This document shows positions 45,231 to 53,924 of a stretch of 64,000 nucleotides of DNA, piece by piece. The notes below the pieces were generated by a model. It worked only from the letters and a program-made list of their open reading frames with translations. It made no database searches and was not told where the DNA came from. The stretch's first letter is position 1. Each line of letters begins with the position of its first letter. Source of the DNA: Candidatus Alistipes merdigallinarum (GTDB taxonomy: Bacteria > Bacteroidota > Bacteroidia > Bacteroidales > Rikenellaceae); NCBI GenBank assembly GCA_019119305.1, contig DWXH01000031.1:87707-151706 (forward strand). The letters run 5' to 3'. Made by a program: the position numbers and the translations under genes.

Positions 45231-46127
45231 TCAGTTTTTCGACCGGAATTCATTGGGTGTACAGCCTGCGATCCGTTTGAACATCCGGCTGAAATGTTGC
45301 GGATATTGGAATCCGAGGTCGTAAGCAATCTGGCTCATCGTCTTGTCGGAAGACAGCAAAGCCTCCTTCGCCCGATCGATCAGCTTATTCTGTATATACT
45401 CTGATGCCGTCTGTCCGGTTTGCCGACGGATCATGTCCCCAAAATAGTTGGCCGACAGGCAGACCTTATCGGCAAAATATTTGACCGATGGCAATCCCTC
45501 CTGCTGCGGGGTTTCCCCGTCGAAATAATTATCCAACAGCTGCTCGAAACGAATGACAATGTCCTTATTCACTTCGCATCGGGTCGTAAACTGCCTTTCA
45601 TAAAACCGCATGCAGTAGTCGAGCAGCAATCCGATATTGGCCGTAATGAGCCGACGGCTGTGCTTGTCGATCGCATGCTCCAGCTCCGCTTCGATTTTGC
45701 GCAGGCAGTCCATGACGGTCCGTCGCTCCTCTTCGGAAAGGTGCAGCGCCTCATTGGTTTCATAAGAGAAAAAGGTATATCGCCGAATCTCCTGTCCGAG
45801 TGCGGTTCCACGAATCAGATCGGGGTGAAACAGCAATCCGTGCGCAGCAGGCTGTATATCGGGCAACATTTCCAGATCGGCCACCTGTCCCGGTGCAAAA
45901 CAGACCACCGTCCCGTCCTGATAGTCGTAATACTGACGGCCGTATTTGATGTTCCCGCACTTGACGTCCTTCAAAAACAGGGCATACACTCCATAATTGA
46001 ACCATGCCCGCATGGGCCACGTTGTCGCCCGCGACAAATCCACTACACTAACCAGCGGATGAAGGGTTTCCAGTCCAAAAATCTTGTTGTATCGGTCTAC
46101 GCTATCTATTTTAATGATCTCGTCCAT
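45231..46127 (-). CDS. AraC-family regulator
   Basis: 298 residues from the ATG at 46127; longer in-frame starts exist but would lie upstream of the promoter below. Sensor domain with LFHPDLIRGTALGQEI, RYTFFSYETNEALHLSEEE and LLLDYCMRFYERQF; C-terminal domain with CLSANYFGDMIRRQTG and IAYDLGFQYPQHFSRMFKRI. It is the first of two paralogous regulators and is divergent from the flavodoxin-type lipoprotein gene at 46393, with 265 bp between them, so it is the best candidate regulator of that operon. A weaker in-track TACTTTTG for that operon lies at 46257-46264. Confidence 0.9.
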   Translation of the reverse strand: MDEIIKIDSVDRYNKIFGLETLHPLVSVVDLSRATTWPMRAWFNYGVYALFLKDVKCGNIKYGRQYYDYQDGTVVCFAPGQVADLEMLPDIQPAAHGLLFHPDLIRGTALGQEIRRYTFFSYETNEALHLSEEERRTVMDCLRKIEAELEHAIDKHSRRLITANIGLLLDYCMRFYERQFTTRCEVNKDIVIRFEQLLDNYFDGETPQQEGLPSVKYFADKVCLSANYFGDMIRRQTGQTASEYIQNKLIDRAKEALLSSDKTMSQIAYDLGFQYPQHFSRMFKRIAGCTPNEFRSKN

Positions 46128-46151
46128 AACACACTTGTTATTCGTTTTGTA

Positions 46152-46159
46152 CAAATATA
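46152..46159 (-). promoter_or_regulatory. Candidate -7 element of the AraC regulator pair
   Basis: Minus strand TATATTTG, 25 bp before the ATG at 46127. The -33 position lacks TTTG. Confidence 0.5.
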
Positions 46160-46392
46160 ATTCGTTCCGACGGGAAAAAGAAGATATGCTCTTCCGATTC
46201 CGGAATCGAGGTACAAACATCCGTAAATCATATACAACGGGCCCTGTCGGTCACGGTACTTTTGCAATCAGACGGAGACTCGCTGTCGTTACCGATCATC
46301 GGGAATAATTAAGAACAAAGAAAAATCCCGTTTCCGAACTGAAACGATCTCCTCAAGCACAGCGTCTAAAACCTCACTAATAATTAAGGACC

Positions 46393-47505
46393 ATGAAAAA
46401 ACTGTTTTTGATTTTCTGCATGATGTTGACCACCCTCTTTACGTTGGCCGCATGCGAAGGCTCCGACAACACCACACCGACATCGCAACAACCCGAAACT
46501 CCGGGACAATCCGACCAGGAGACGGAAAAGCCGGAAAACAACGGACAAGATGAGAACGACCAAGAGGGGAACGATCAGGAGAACGATACAGACGATTCCG
46601 ACAACATCACTACCCCCGATGTCCGCAAACGCTATCTCGTCCTCTACTGTTCTCGAACCAGTAATACCGAACAGGTTGCCGAACTGATCCACTCATCCCT
46701 CAGTTGCGACATGATGGAGGTTGAACCCACCGTACCTTATGACGAAAACTACAACGCCATGTTGGAACGTGCACAAGATGAGCTGTCCGCCATCCGACAA
46801 GGCGACTTTCCTCCGATCAAGACCAATGTTGCGAACTTCGACGATTACGACACCATTTTCATAGGTTATCCCATCTGGTACGGAAGCATCGCAACGCCGA
46901 TACAAACTTTTCTCCATACCCACGCCTCGAAACTTACGGGGAAACGAATCGCCCTTTTTGTTACCAGCGGCAGCAGCGGAATCTCCTCCTCGGTCGCAGA
47001 GGCGAAACGACTTTGTCCCGATGCGACTTTTATCGAACCGTCACTATTGCTGACCTCTTCCACTTTATCTCAGGCTGAAGAGCGTGTTACGGAGTGGCTA
47101 GACAAACTCGGGACAACCCAAACCAATCCGGAAGTACCGAGCATATCATCACTGAAAATGAACACCATCGTCGGAGATCAAACGATCACAGCCACGATGG
47201 AGCCGAATGCCGCTGCCCACGACTTCCTCTCGCGTCTACCGTTAGAGGTCACACTGAACGATTTCAACAACATCACCGAAAAGATTTTTTATCCGAACCC
47301 GCCATTGAACACCGAAGGGGTAACACAAGGCTGTACACCCATGCGGGGCGATATTACCATCTACACCCCATGGGAAAACATAGCTATATTCTGCAAAAAC
47401 GGCTCGAAAAGCAACCAACTCATCAAAATCGGCCACATCGACGGAGATGGTATCGAAACATTGAGTGTGGCCGGGGACATTCAGGTCACATTCCAACGTC
47501 CCTAA
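46393..47505 (+). CDS. Flavodoxin and cyclophilin-like fusion lipoprotein
   Basis: 370 residues: signal peptide with lipobox TLAAC (Cys about 21), an acidic, Gln/Asn/Pro-rich linker (about 25-75), a flavodoxin domain (about 78-240: VLYCSRTSNTEQVAE FMN phosphate loop, IFIGYPIWYGSIATP, LFVTSGSSGISSS), and a C-terminal cyclophilin_like2 domain (about 250-370: GDQTITATMEPNAAAHDF, NPPLNTEGVTQGCTPMRGD, ITIYTPW). A flavodoxin anchored outside the cytoplasm is unusual, as electron supply in the periplasm is not obvious. First gene of a five-gene run. Confidence 0.85.
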   Translation: MKKLFLIFCMMLTTLFTLAACEGSDNTTPTSQQPETPGQSDQETEKPENNGQDENDQEGNDQENDTDDSDNITTPDVRKRYLVLYCSRTSNTEQVAELIHSSLSCDMMEVEPTVPYDENYNAMLERAQDELSAIRQGDFPPIKTNVANFDDYDTIFIGYPIWYGSIATPIQTFLHTHASKLTGKRIALFVTSGSSGISSSVAEAKRLCPDATFIEPSLLLTSSTLSQAEERVTEWLDKLGTTQTNPEVPSISSLKMNTIVGDQTITATMEPNAAAHDFLSRLPLEVTLNDFNNITEKIFYPNPPLNTEGVTQGCTPMRGDITIYTPWENIAIFCKNGSKSNQLIKIGHIDGDGIETLSVAGDIQVTFQRP

Positions 47506-47576
47506 ACCTACAAAACCTCTCTGAAAATTACTCTTCAAAACATACTCCATTTCAATCTCATAAAATATCTTTGCAG

Positions 47577-48074
47577 ATGAAGTCACTAAAAATATTCATT
47601 ATATCGGCAGCACTTTTATGTGTCTCCGGTAGCGTAACAGCATTCAATATGGAAAAGACAGAAAAAGCCCCCAAAAACATCAGTGCATTCCCGACCGGAG
47701 AAGAGAATTCGGGTTATGCACAATACTTTACCGGCAAATCGTGGTTGGCACCTTTGACCACGATGAAAGAGTTGAACGTTCCGATGTCGAACGTAACCTT
47801 CGAACCCGGCTGCCGCAACAACTGGCACAGCCACAGCGGAGGACAGATACTGATCGCCGTCGGAGGCATCGGCTACTATCAGGAGAAAGGGCAACCGGCC
47901 CGACGCCTCGAAGCAGGGGATGTCGTAGAAATCGCCCCTGACGTCGTCCATTGGCATGGAGCAGCCCCCGACAGCTGGTTCTCGCATCTGGCCATCGAGT
48001 GTAACCCGCAACAAAACAAAAACCAATGGCTCGATCCGGTAACCGACGAAGCGTATGCCAATGCAATCAAATAA
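47577..48074 (+). CDS. Exported cupin protein
   Basis: 165 residues from the ATG at 47577. Signal peptide (about 1-22, ending GSVTAF). Cupin motifs [20 protein letters not shown] and [15 protein letters not shown] hold the metal-binding His/His/His set; such proteins are found next to carboxymuconolactone decarboxylases. The fold suggests a small enzyme or sensor of carbonyl compounds; the substrate is unknown. Its gene starts 71 bp after the flavodoxin fusion. Confidence 0.9.
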   Translation: MKSLKIFIISAALLCVSGSVTAFNMEKTEKAPKNISAFPTGEENSGYAQYFTGKSWLAPLTTMKELNVPMSNVTFEPGCRNNWHSHSGGQILIAVGGIGYYQEKGQPARRLEAGDVVEIAPDVVHWHGAAPDSWFSHLAIECNPQQNKNQWLDPVTDEAYANAIK

Positions 48075-48112
48075 CCGGTCCGTACACAAACAAAACAATA
48101 AAATACAACATC

Positions 48113-48598
48113 ATGAACCAGAAAAAAACATTAGTCGCCTACTTCTCATGTAGCGGCAGAACAGCAGCAGTGGCGAAAGAGATAGCCGCAACGGCCAATG
48201 CTGACCTGTACGAAATAGTTCCTAAGGAGCCCTATACCCAAGCGGATTTGGACTGGCACGACCCGCAAAGCCGAAGTTCCCTCGAGATGCGCAATCCATC
48301 ATCCCGTCCGGCTATCGTCAATCGAGCTATCGATACGGAATCATACGACATCGTATTTGTCGGATTCCCCGTATGGTGGTATATCGCCCCGACAATCATC
48401 AACACTTTTTTAGAGCAATACGATTTCTCAGGAAAGATCGTTGTCCCTTTTGCAACATCCGGCAGCAGCGGAATCGAAAATTGTGAAAAGAACCTTCGTT
48501 CCGCCTATCCGAATCTCATCTGGCGGAAAGGGAAACTACTGAACGGTCGGATATCGAAAGAGATGCTCGCCTCATGGATCGACCAAGCGTGCAAATAA
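48113..48598 (+). CDS. Flavodoxin (cytoplasmic)
   Basis: 161 residues from the ATG at 48113. FMN loop [18 protein letters not shown], then [18 protein letters not shown] and [17 protein letters not shown]. It lacks a signal peptide, unlike the fusion at 46393. It may reduce a partner in the same operon. Confidence 0.9.
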   Translation: MNQKKTLVAYFSCSGRTAAVAKEIAATANADLYEIVPKEPYTQADLDWHDPQSRSSLEMRNPSSRPAIVNRAIDTESYDIVFVGFPVWWYIAPTIINTFLEQYDFSGKIVVPFATSGSSGIENCEKNLRSAYPNLIWRKGKLLNGRISKEMLASWIDQACK

Positions 48599-48613
48599 CA
48601 GATCTGACCGAAG

Positions 48614-49774
48614 ATGAAAAAATCGATAATCGTTTTTCTGCTGCTCGTCTGGGTTATCCCGATAACGGCACAAGATAAAACACAAGAAAATAAAGTTATG
48701 GACAGAACAGAACGTTGCAAAGAGACCTATACTGCACTGTTCGGAGGTGAAGCCCTGACGGGCGAAGGCACGGATCCGGAATTGATGGACATACTCCAAA
48801 AATTCATTTTCGGCGAGGTATTCGCAGTCGGCGACCTCGACTACAAGACACGGGAATTGATTACCTGTACGACATTGGTGGCCATGCAGACCCTGCCCCA
48901 ACTCAAAGCACATGCCGGAGCTGCACTCAATGTAGGGGTCACCCCCATCGAACTGCGCGAGGCTGTTTACCAGTGTGCTCCGTTCATCGGCTTTCCGAAG
49001 ACACTGAATGCCGTATCCGTCATCAATGAAGTCTTTAAAGAGCACGGTATTGCCCTTCCGCTCGAAGCACAGGGGCGCGTAACGGAAGGATCCCGAAACC
49101 AACAAGGCACAGCGATCCAACAACCGCTCTACGGCGACGAAATCGCCCAAAAGATGGAGGATCTACCGGGAGGAATGGGGAAAGAGGCAGCCCGTTTTCT
49201 GACAGAATACTGTTTCGGCGACATCTACACCCGAAACGGCCTCGACCTGAAAACCCGAGAGCTGTTGATATACTGTATCCTCACCGCTATTGGAGCCGAC
49301 AATCAACTCTCCGCCCACGTCAACGGCAATCTGAAACTCGGCAACAGCCGCGAAACGTTGACCGCGGCCGTGATTCAATGCCTGCCCTATGTCGGTTTCC
49401 CGCTTGCCATGAAGGCATTGGACGCCATCAAAACCGCAGGACAAAATGCGACATCCGCCACCGCTCCCGGCAAAGTACAACTCTCCCGCATTACGGTCGA
49501 TCCGTCCCGTTTAGAAGAATACAATGCTTTTTTACAAGAAGAGATCGAAACCTCGATGCGTTTGGAACCCGGAGTACGGACACTGTATGCCGTATCCGAC
49601 AAAGAGCGACCGAACCGGATAACCATTCTGGAGATCTATTCCGACGAAACGGCCTATCGGGAGCACCTCGAAAGTCCTCACTTCCAGAAGTACAAGCAAG
49701 GGACACGGGATATGGTCCGATCACTCGATCTGATCGAGACCACACCGTTGATTCCGGAACTTAAAATCAAATAA
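48614..49774 (+). CDS. Exported double carboxymuconolactone-decarboxylase protein with ABM domain
   Basis: 386 residues; signal peptide (about 1-20), two CMD (AhpD-like) domains (about 30-130 and 160-270; LPQLKAHAGAALNVG and NQLSAHVNGNLKLG), and a C-terminal antibiotic-biosynthesis monooxygenase (ABM) ferredoxin-like domain (about 290-370, LEPGVRTLYAVSD). CMD proteins without the CxxC of AhpD, as here, are decarboxylase- or isomerase-type. Both CMD copies keep the HxG-type His. With flavodoxin and cupin this forms a quinone or reactive-electrophile handling set (inference). Confidence 0.87.
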   Translation: MKKSIIVFLLLVWVIPITAQDKTQENKVMDRTERCKETYTALFGGEALTGEGTDPELMDILQKFIFGEVFAVGDLDYKTRELITCTTLVAMQTLPQLKAHAGAALNVGVTPIELREAVYQCAPFIGFPKTLNAVSVINEVFKEHGIALPLEAQGRVTEGSRNQQGTAIQQPLYGDEIAQKMEDLPGGMGKEAARFLTEYCFGDIYTRNGLDLKTRELLIYCILTAIGADNQLSAHVNGNLKLGNSRETLTAAVIQCLPYVGFPLAMKALDAIKTAGQNATSATAPGKVQLSRITVDPSRLEEYNAFLQEEIETSMRLEPGVRTLYAVSDKERPNRITILEIYSDETAYREHLESPHFQKYKQGTRDMVRSLDLIETTPLIPELKIK

Positions 49775-49777
49775 GAG

Positions 49778-50362
49778 ATGGAACTTGATCATTTTTTAAC
49801 CTACGTTACGACAGGGAAAGCGCTGAACACGGAAGAGATCCATCGTTTTATGGACAAGATGAGCGACGAAGCACGCCGTATCACTTTTGAATTGAACGGG
49901 AGTTACCATACGCAAGAAGAGGTTCGGACTCTGCTTTCCCGCCTTTTCGGACATGATGTCGACCCATCGCTTCGGGTTTTCCCTCCGTTTTACACCGATT
50001 TCGGGAAAAACATCCACATCGGCAAGAATGTTTTCATCAATGCCTGTTGTCATTTTCAAGACCATGGAGGCGTAACCCTCGGTGACGGATGTCAGATCGG
50101 GCACAACGTGGTTTTCGCTACACTCAATCATGGAATGGCTCCCGAAGATCGGGGTACGACCTATCCTGCCCCCATCCGACTCGGGAAAAACGTATGGGTC
50201 GGTTCCAATGCGACGATTTTACAGGGGGTATCGATCGGCGACAATTCGATCGTAGCAGCAGGAGCGGTCGTCACGCGCGACGTTCCCGAAAATGTCATCG
50301 CAGCCGGAGTCCCTGCCAAAATCATCAACACAGAAAAAATCAGCAAAACAACCATTAAATAA
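49778..50362 (+). CDS. Hexapeptide-repeat O-acetyltransferase (maltose/NodL type)
   Basis: 194 residues; a short helical N-terminal domain, then left-handed beta-helix repeats (NIHIGKNVFINACC, VTLGDGCQIGHNVVF) with the catalytic His in LNHG, and a C-terminal GVPAKI. Acetyl-CoA donor, sugar or thio-glycoside acceptor by family. Starts 3 bp after the CMD gene, so it is the last member of the redox operon. Confidence 0.9.
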   Translation: MELDHFLTYVTTGKALNTEEIHRFMDKMSDEARRITFELNGSYHTQEEVRTLLSRLFGHDVDPSLRVFPPFYTDFGKNIHIGKNVFINACCHFQDHGGVTLGDGCQIGHNVVFATLNHGMAPEDRGTTYPAPIRLGKNVWVGSNATILQGVSIGDNSIVAAGAVVTRDVPENVIAAGVPAKIINTEKISKTTIK

Positions 50363-50364
50363 AA

Positions 50365-50396
50365 TTTGTATTGTACAACTGATTAACTTATATTTG
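50365..50396 (+). promoter_or_regulatory. Promoter of the GH71/GH99-like gene with a 200-nt leader
   Basis: TTTG (50365-50368), 20 bp, TATATTTG (50389-50396): full consensus. The ATG is at 50608, so the leader would be about 205 nt. It contains a short hairpin AGACG/CGTCT (50445-50460). Confidence 0.65.
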
Positions 50397-50607
50397 GATA
50401 CTTCTCTAATTCTATCGAAAACATACAAACTGAACGACAAAATTAGACGAAAAAACGTCTGATTATTGTAACGGCGTTTTATTAAAACAACCGATTATCA
50501 CTCATTAACAGGATATGGTGTGTGAATAAAAAAATAATTTTCGACCACAATCACAATACAAACATTAACTCATACCAAACTATTTTAAACCTAACACCAA
50601 TTATTTT

Positions 50608-52416
50608 ATGAAAAGATTAGTCGACCGGTTGTTTCTGTTTATGCTGATTCTTCCCCAATTCCTGTTTTCTCAAGAGGTAAACAGCGATCATTGGGCTGCC
50701 ACCGATGGATTAGGGCGAAAACTAAGTACCTATAACGAAATTGGAAGTTCACGACAAAATAAATACGTCGGAATATTTTACCTAACATGGCACCAAAATC
50801 GCCATAATGACAATTCGGAGATACGAAACATCACACACATTTTACGACAGTACCCGGAAGCTCTTTCAGACTACGATCACCCAGCGTGGGGGAACAACAA
50901 ACCGGGAGCTTTTTTCTGGGAGGAACCGATTTTCGGATACTATCTGACAACGGATCCATGGGTAATGCGTAAACATGCAGAATTATTAGCTGACGCCAAA
51001 ATAGATGTCGTTTTCTGTGACGCAACCAATCTGTCTCTCACATATGATGAATCTGTTTTAAACATGATGACCGTATGGACACAGGCCCGAAAAGACGGAG
51101 TCAAAACGCCATCCATCGCTTTCGTACTTCCCTTTGGAGCAAATGAATACTCTCTCACCTCATTGCGGCACCTCTACCAAACCATATATAAAGACGGCAA
51201 GTTCAAAGATCTTTGGTTTGAGTGGGAGGGAAAACCTTTAATCATGGCCTATCCAGACAATTTAACAAATAGCCCAGAAGATCGGGAAATCTCAGGATTT
51301 TTCACATTCCGTCCGGGACAACCTGATTATGTAACCGGGCCCATCCGGGAAAATCACTGGGGATGGTTAGAAGTCTACCCACAACATGGATTCGGAGAAG
51401 ATTCGGACGGAAATTATGAACAAGTCGCCGTAGGAGTCGGTCAAAATGCTTCTGCTGCATCTGGAGGACATTGTACTGCCTATAACACCCCCGGCACATA
51501 TGGACGAGACTTTAGCATGGAAAAAGGTGTAGACCCTCGAGCTGAAGGTTATCTCTACGGGTGGAATTTTCAGGAGCAATGGGACCGCGCGTTCGAATTA
51601 GATCCGAAACTCGTATTTGTTACGGAATGGAATGAATTCATCGCAGGTCAGTGGCTTCCCGAACATGGATGGGAAGGAGATCCCTTTTCTTTTGTCGATC
51701 TATTTGATTGGAATCGGAGCCGAGATATCGAGCCCAACAAAGGTTGGGGCGATAAAGGAGACGTATACTATTATCAATTGGTAGAAAACATCAGACGATT
51801 TAAGGGTATGGACAAACCCGAACAACCATCACCCCCCGTAACAATCAAAATAGGAAAACCCGGACAATGGAAAAACGTTCGGCCTTTATACACCCACTAC
51901 AAAGGAAATACAGGTATCCGTAATCACGATGGCTATGATAATATGCATTACACGGACTCTTCCGGACGCAACGATATAATTCAGGCGCAGGTTGCCCGAG
52001 ACAATACCAATATATATTTTATGGTCAAAACGGCCGAAAACATTACCACACCTACTGGCAAACACTGGATGATGCTATTTATCGATATCGACCGGGATAA
52101 AACGACCGGATGGTACGGTTATGACTTTGTTATCAACCGTCAGTTGCCGCACAATAAAAAAGCAATAGTAGAACGTTCCATACAAAATAAATGGATATGG
52201 GAGAAAGTTTCAGAATGTAATTTTACTGTCAACGGAAACATCTTAGAAATAAAAATCCCCAAATCTATTTTAGGTTTATCTGAAGATTCTGATTCTGTCG
52301 ATTTTGAATTTAAATGGAATGATAATATGCAAGATGACGGTAACATTATGGATTTTTATGTAAGTGGCGATACCGCTCCGGGAGGAAGATTTAATTTTGT
52401 CTATTCCACAAAATAA
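50608..52416 (+). CDS. Exported GH71/GH99-like glycoside hydrolase with CBM9-like C-terminus
   Basis: 602 residues; signal peptide (about 1-21), a TIM-barrel catalytic part (about 50-390) with NKYVGIFYLTWHQ, DVVFCDATNLSLTYDE, LIMAYPDN, HWGWLEVYPQHG and PKLVFVTEWNEFIAGQW, matching the GH71/GH99 and WbsX-like group that acts on mannans or mannosides, and a C-terminal CBM9-like part (about 460-600, IYFMVKTAENI and DFEFKWNDN). The gene is visibly richer in A/T than its neighbours, which hints at recent transfer. No SusC/D pair nearby. Confidence 0.78.
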   Translation: MKRLVDRLFLFMLILPQFLFSQEVNSDHWAATDGLGRKLSTYNEIGSSRQNKYVGIFYLTWHQNRHNDNSEIRNITHILRQYPEALSDYDHPAWGNNKPGAFFWEEPIFGYYLTTDPWVMRKHAELLADAKIDVVFCDATNLSLTYDESVLNMMTVWTQARKDGVKTPSIAFVLPFGANEYSLTSLRHLYQTIYKDGKFKDLWFEWEGKPLIMAYPDNLTNSPEDREISGFFTFRPGQPDYVTGPIRENHWGWLEVYPQHGFGEDSDGNYEQVAVGVGQNASAASGGHCTAYNTPGTYGRDFSMEKGVDPRAEGYLYGWNFQEQWDRAFELDPKLVFVTEWNEFIAGQWLPEHGWEGDPFSFVDLFDWNRSRDIEPNKGWGDKGDVYYYQLVENIRRFKGMDKPEQPSPPVTIKIGKPGQWKNVRPLYTHYKGNTGIRNHDGYDNMHYTDSSGRNDIIQAQVARDNTNIYFMVKTAENITTPTGKHWMMLFIDIDRDKTTGWYGYDFVINRQLPHNKKAIVERSIQNKWIWEKVSECNFTVNGNILEIKIPKSILGLSEDSDSVDFEFKWNDNMQDDGNIMDFYVSGDTAPGGRFNFVYSTK

Positions 52417-52455
52417 GCTCATAACTTCACAAAATCTATTTAATCAGTAAAACAT

Positions 52456-52499
52456 AAAGGATGCTAACGGCACACTATAATATGCTGTTAGCGTCCTTT
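52456..52499 (+). terminator. Terminator of the GH71/GH99-like gene
   Basis: AAAGGATGCTAAC pairs with GTTAGCGTCCTTT (one mismatch). Weak T run after it. Confidence 0.55.
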
Positions 52500-52539
52500 A
52501 CATTTTAAATCACCTCCGTCTATCAAAAAAATTTTTCAG

Positions 52540-52564
52540 CGGACAACCGCGTCCGGAAACGGAC
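52540..52564. promoter_or_regulatory. Candidate activator site: three CGGAC/GTCCG half-sites
   Basis: CGGAC (52540-52544), 6 nt, GTCCG (52551-52555), 4 nt, CGGAC (52560-52564): two overlapping inverted pairs, 75-100 bp before the predicted start, the usual position for an NtrC-type upstream activator. A further GTCCG lies at 52632-52636. Confidence 0.5.
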
Positions 52565-52611
52565 ACCTCAAAAAACAGGTAAAGCACTGACAAATAGAAC
52601 AAAACGCAATC

Positions 52612-52626
52612 TGGCACACCCCTTGC
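52612..52626 (+). promoter_or_regulatory. Sigma-54 (RpoN) promoter of the ABC-export operon
   Basis: TGGCAC (52612-52617), 5 nt, TTGC (52623-52626). GG to GC spacing is exactly 12 bp, the -24/-12 consensus. Start predicted near 52638, 18 bp before the ATG at 52656. The downstream genes include a sigma-54 activator, which supports the call. Confidence 0.82.
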
Positions 52627-52655
52627 CCCACGTCCGTTCTGAATAATCTCAAGAT

Positions 52656-53912
52656 ATGGATCGGGATATACCCTCATCGGTACGGAAACGAAGAATACGG
52701 AACAGGCTCGCGGGATTCGCTCTTTTCATAATAGCGGTCGTTGCGATCGTTTGGGTATTTCCCCGTCTTTTCGAAGAGAGTATCAGTTCGGAGCATCTCG
52801 ACATTGCCGTAGTAGACCGAGGTTCCATTGAGATAAGTGTCAGCGCCTCCGGAAAACTATCCCCGCTAATCGAGGAGATCGTCGTATCTCCGATCGACTC
52901 CCGTATCATGGAGGCTTATAAATATCCGGGCGATACCGTCAAAAAAGGAGAGGCCCTGCTAAAACTCGAACTGACTTCGGCCGAAACCCAATACCAGCAG
53001 ATGCTCGACAAAAAAGAGATGAAAAAGAGCGAACTGATCCAGGCCGATATCTCCCTGGACAATACTATCGGAGAGCTACAAATGCAACGCCTCATCACAG
53101 AGAAACAGGTCCGACAACTGAAAACCGATTTGGAAGGGGAACGGTACCTCGACAGCATCGGGGCAGGCACTCCCGATAAGGTACGCAAGGCCGAGCTTAA
53201 TTATGAAGAAGCCCGACTTCAGTTGCAACAGCTGGACCAAAAGATCTTGAACGAACAAAAAAATGCCGATGCAGAGATGCGCATCCGGGAGTTGGAACTC
53301 TCCGTTTTGGAAAAAGAGCTGGCCGAACAATCGCGACTGCTGAACGATGCCCGTATTCTGTCCCCCCGCGATGCTGTACTGACCTTCATCAACCGTCAGA
53401 TCGGGGCAAAAGTCGCACAGGGAACCCAATTGGCCGTCGTTTCCGTTCCTGACTGCTACAAAACGGAAGGAGAGCTGGCCGGAAGCTACCGCGACAGACT
53501 ATCCATCGGAGTAAAGGCCATCATTAAAATAGGAGATACAGAGATACCCGGAACAGTCACGACCGTCGATCCATCTGTAACTGACGGCGTTGTCCGTTTT
53601 ACGGTGATCCCCGACGAAACGGACCGTCCCGAACTCAAAAGCGGACTCAGCGTGGATATCCATATTCGATATGGTTTCAGGCCTGATGTCCTGAGACTCC
53701 CGAACCGGAACTTTTTCAAATACGGGAAAGGGGTCTACACGCTATGGGTCATACAGGACGGTAAAGCCAACGAGCGACATGTTTCGTGCGGCGAGAGCAG
53801 TTTCGAATATGTCGAGGTCGTGGACGGGCTCCATGAAGGCGACCGTGTCATTCTCTCCGATATGGAGCGTTTCACCGGCAAAGGCACCATCAGAATCAGA
53901 CAAAAACGATAA
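52656..53912 (+). CDS. HlyD/MacA-type membrane-fusion (periplasmic adaptor) protein
   Basis: 418 residues. One N-terminal membrane helix (about 17-36), a lipoyl/barrel start (GSIEISVSASGKL and ISPIDSRIMEAYKYPGDTVKKG region), a coiled-coil hairpin (about 100-215), then beta-barrel and membrane-proximal parts. In tripartite exporters it links the inner-membrane ABC transporter to TolC. First gene of the operon behind the sigma-54 promoter. Confidence 0.9.
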   Translation: MDRDIPSSVRKRRIRNRLAGFALFIIAVVAIVWVFPRLFEESISSEHLDIAVVDRGSIEISVSASGKLSPLIEEIVVSPIDSRIMEAYKYPGDTVKKGEALLKLELTSAETQYQQMLDKKEMKKSELIQADISLDNTIGELQMQRLITEKQVRQLKTDLEGERYLDSIGAGTPDKVRKAELNYEEARLQLQQLDQKILNEQKNADAEMRIRELELSVLEKELAEQSRLLNDARILSPRDAVLTFINRQIGAKVAQGTQLAVVSVPDCYKTEGELAGSYRDRLSIGVKAIIKIGDTEIPGTVTTVDPSVTDGVVRFTVIPDETDRPELKSGLSVDIHIRYGFRPDVLRLPNRNFFKYGKGVYTLWVIQDGKANERHVSCGESSFEYVEVVDGLHEGDRVILSDMERFTGKGTIRIRQKR

Positions 53913-53924
53913 ATCAGTTTAAAT

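Noticed and set aside
40232..46127. Possible polysaccharide utilisation locus
   Set aside because: The TonB receptor has no SusD partner and the regulators are plain AraC proteins; no SusC/SusD pair occurs anywhere in the window.
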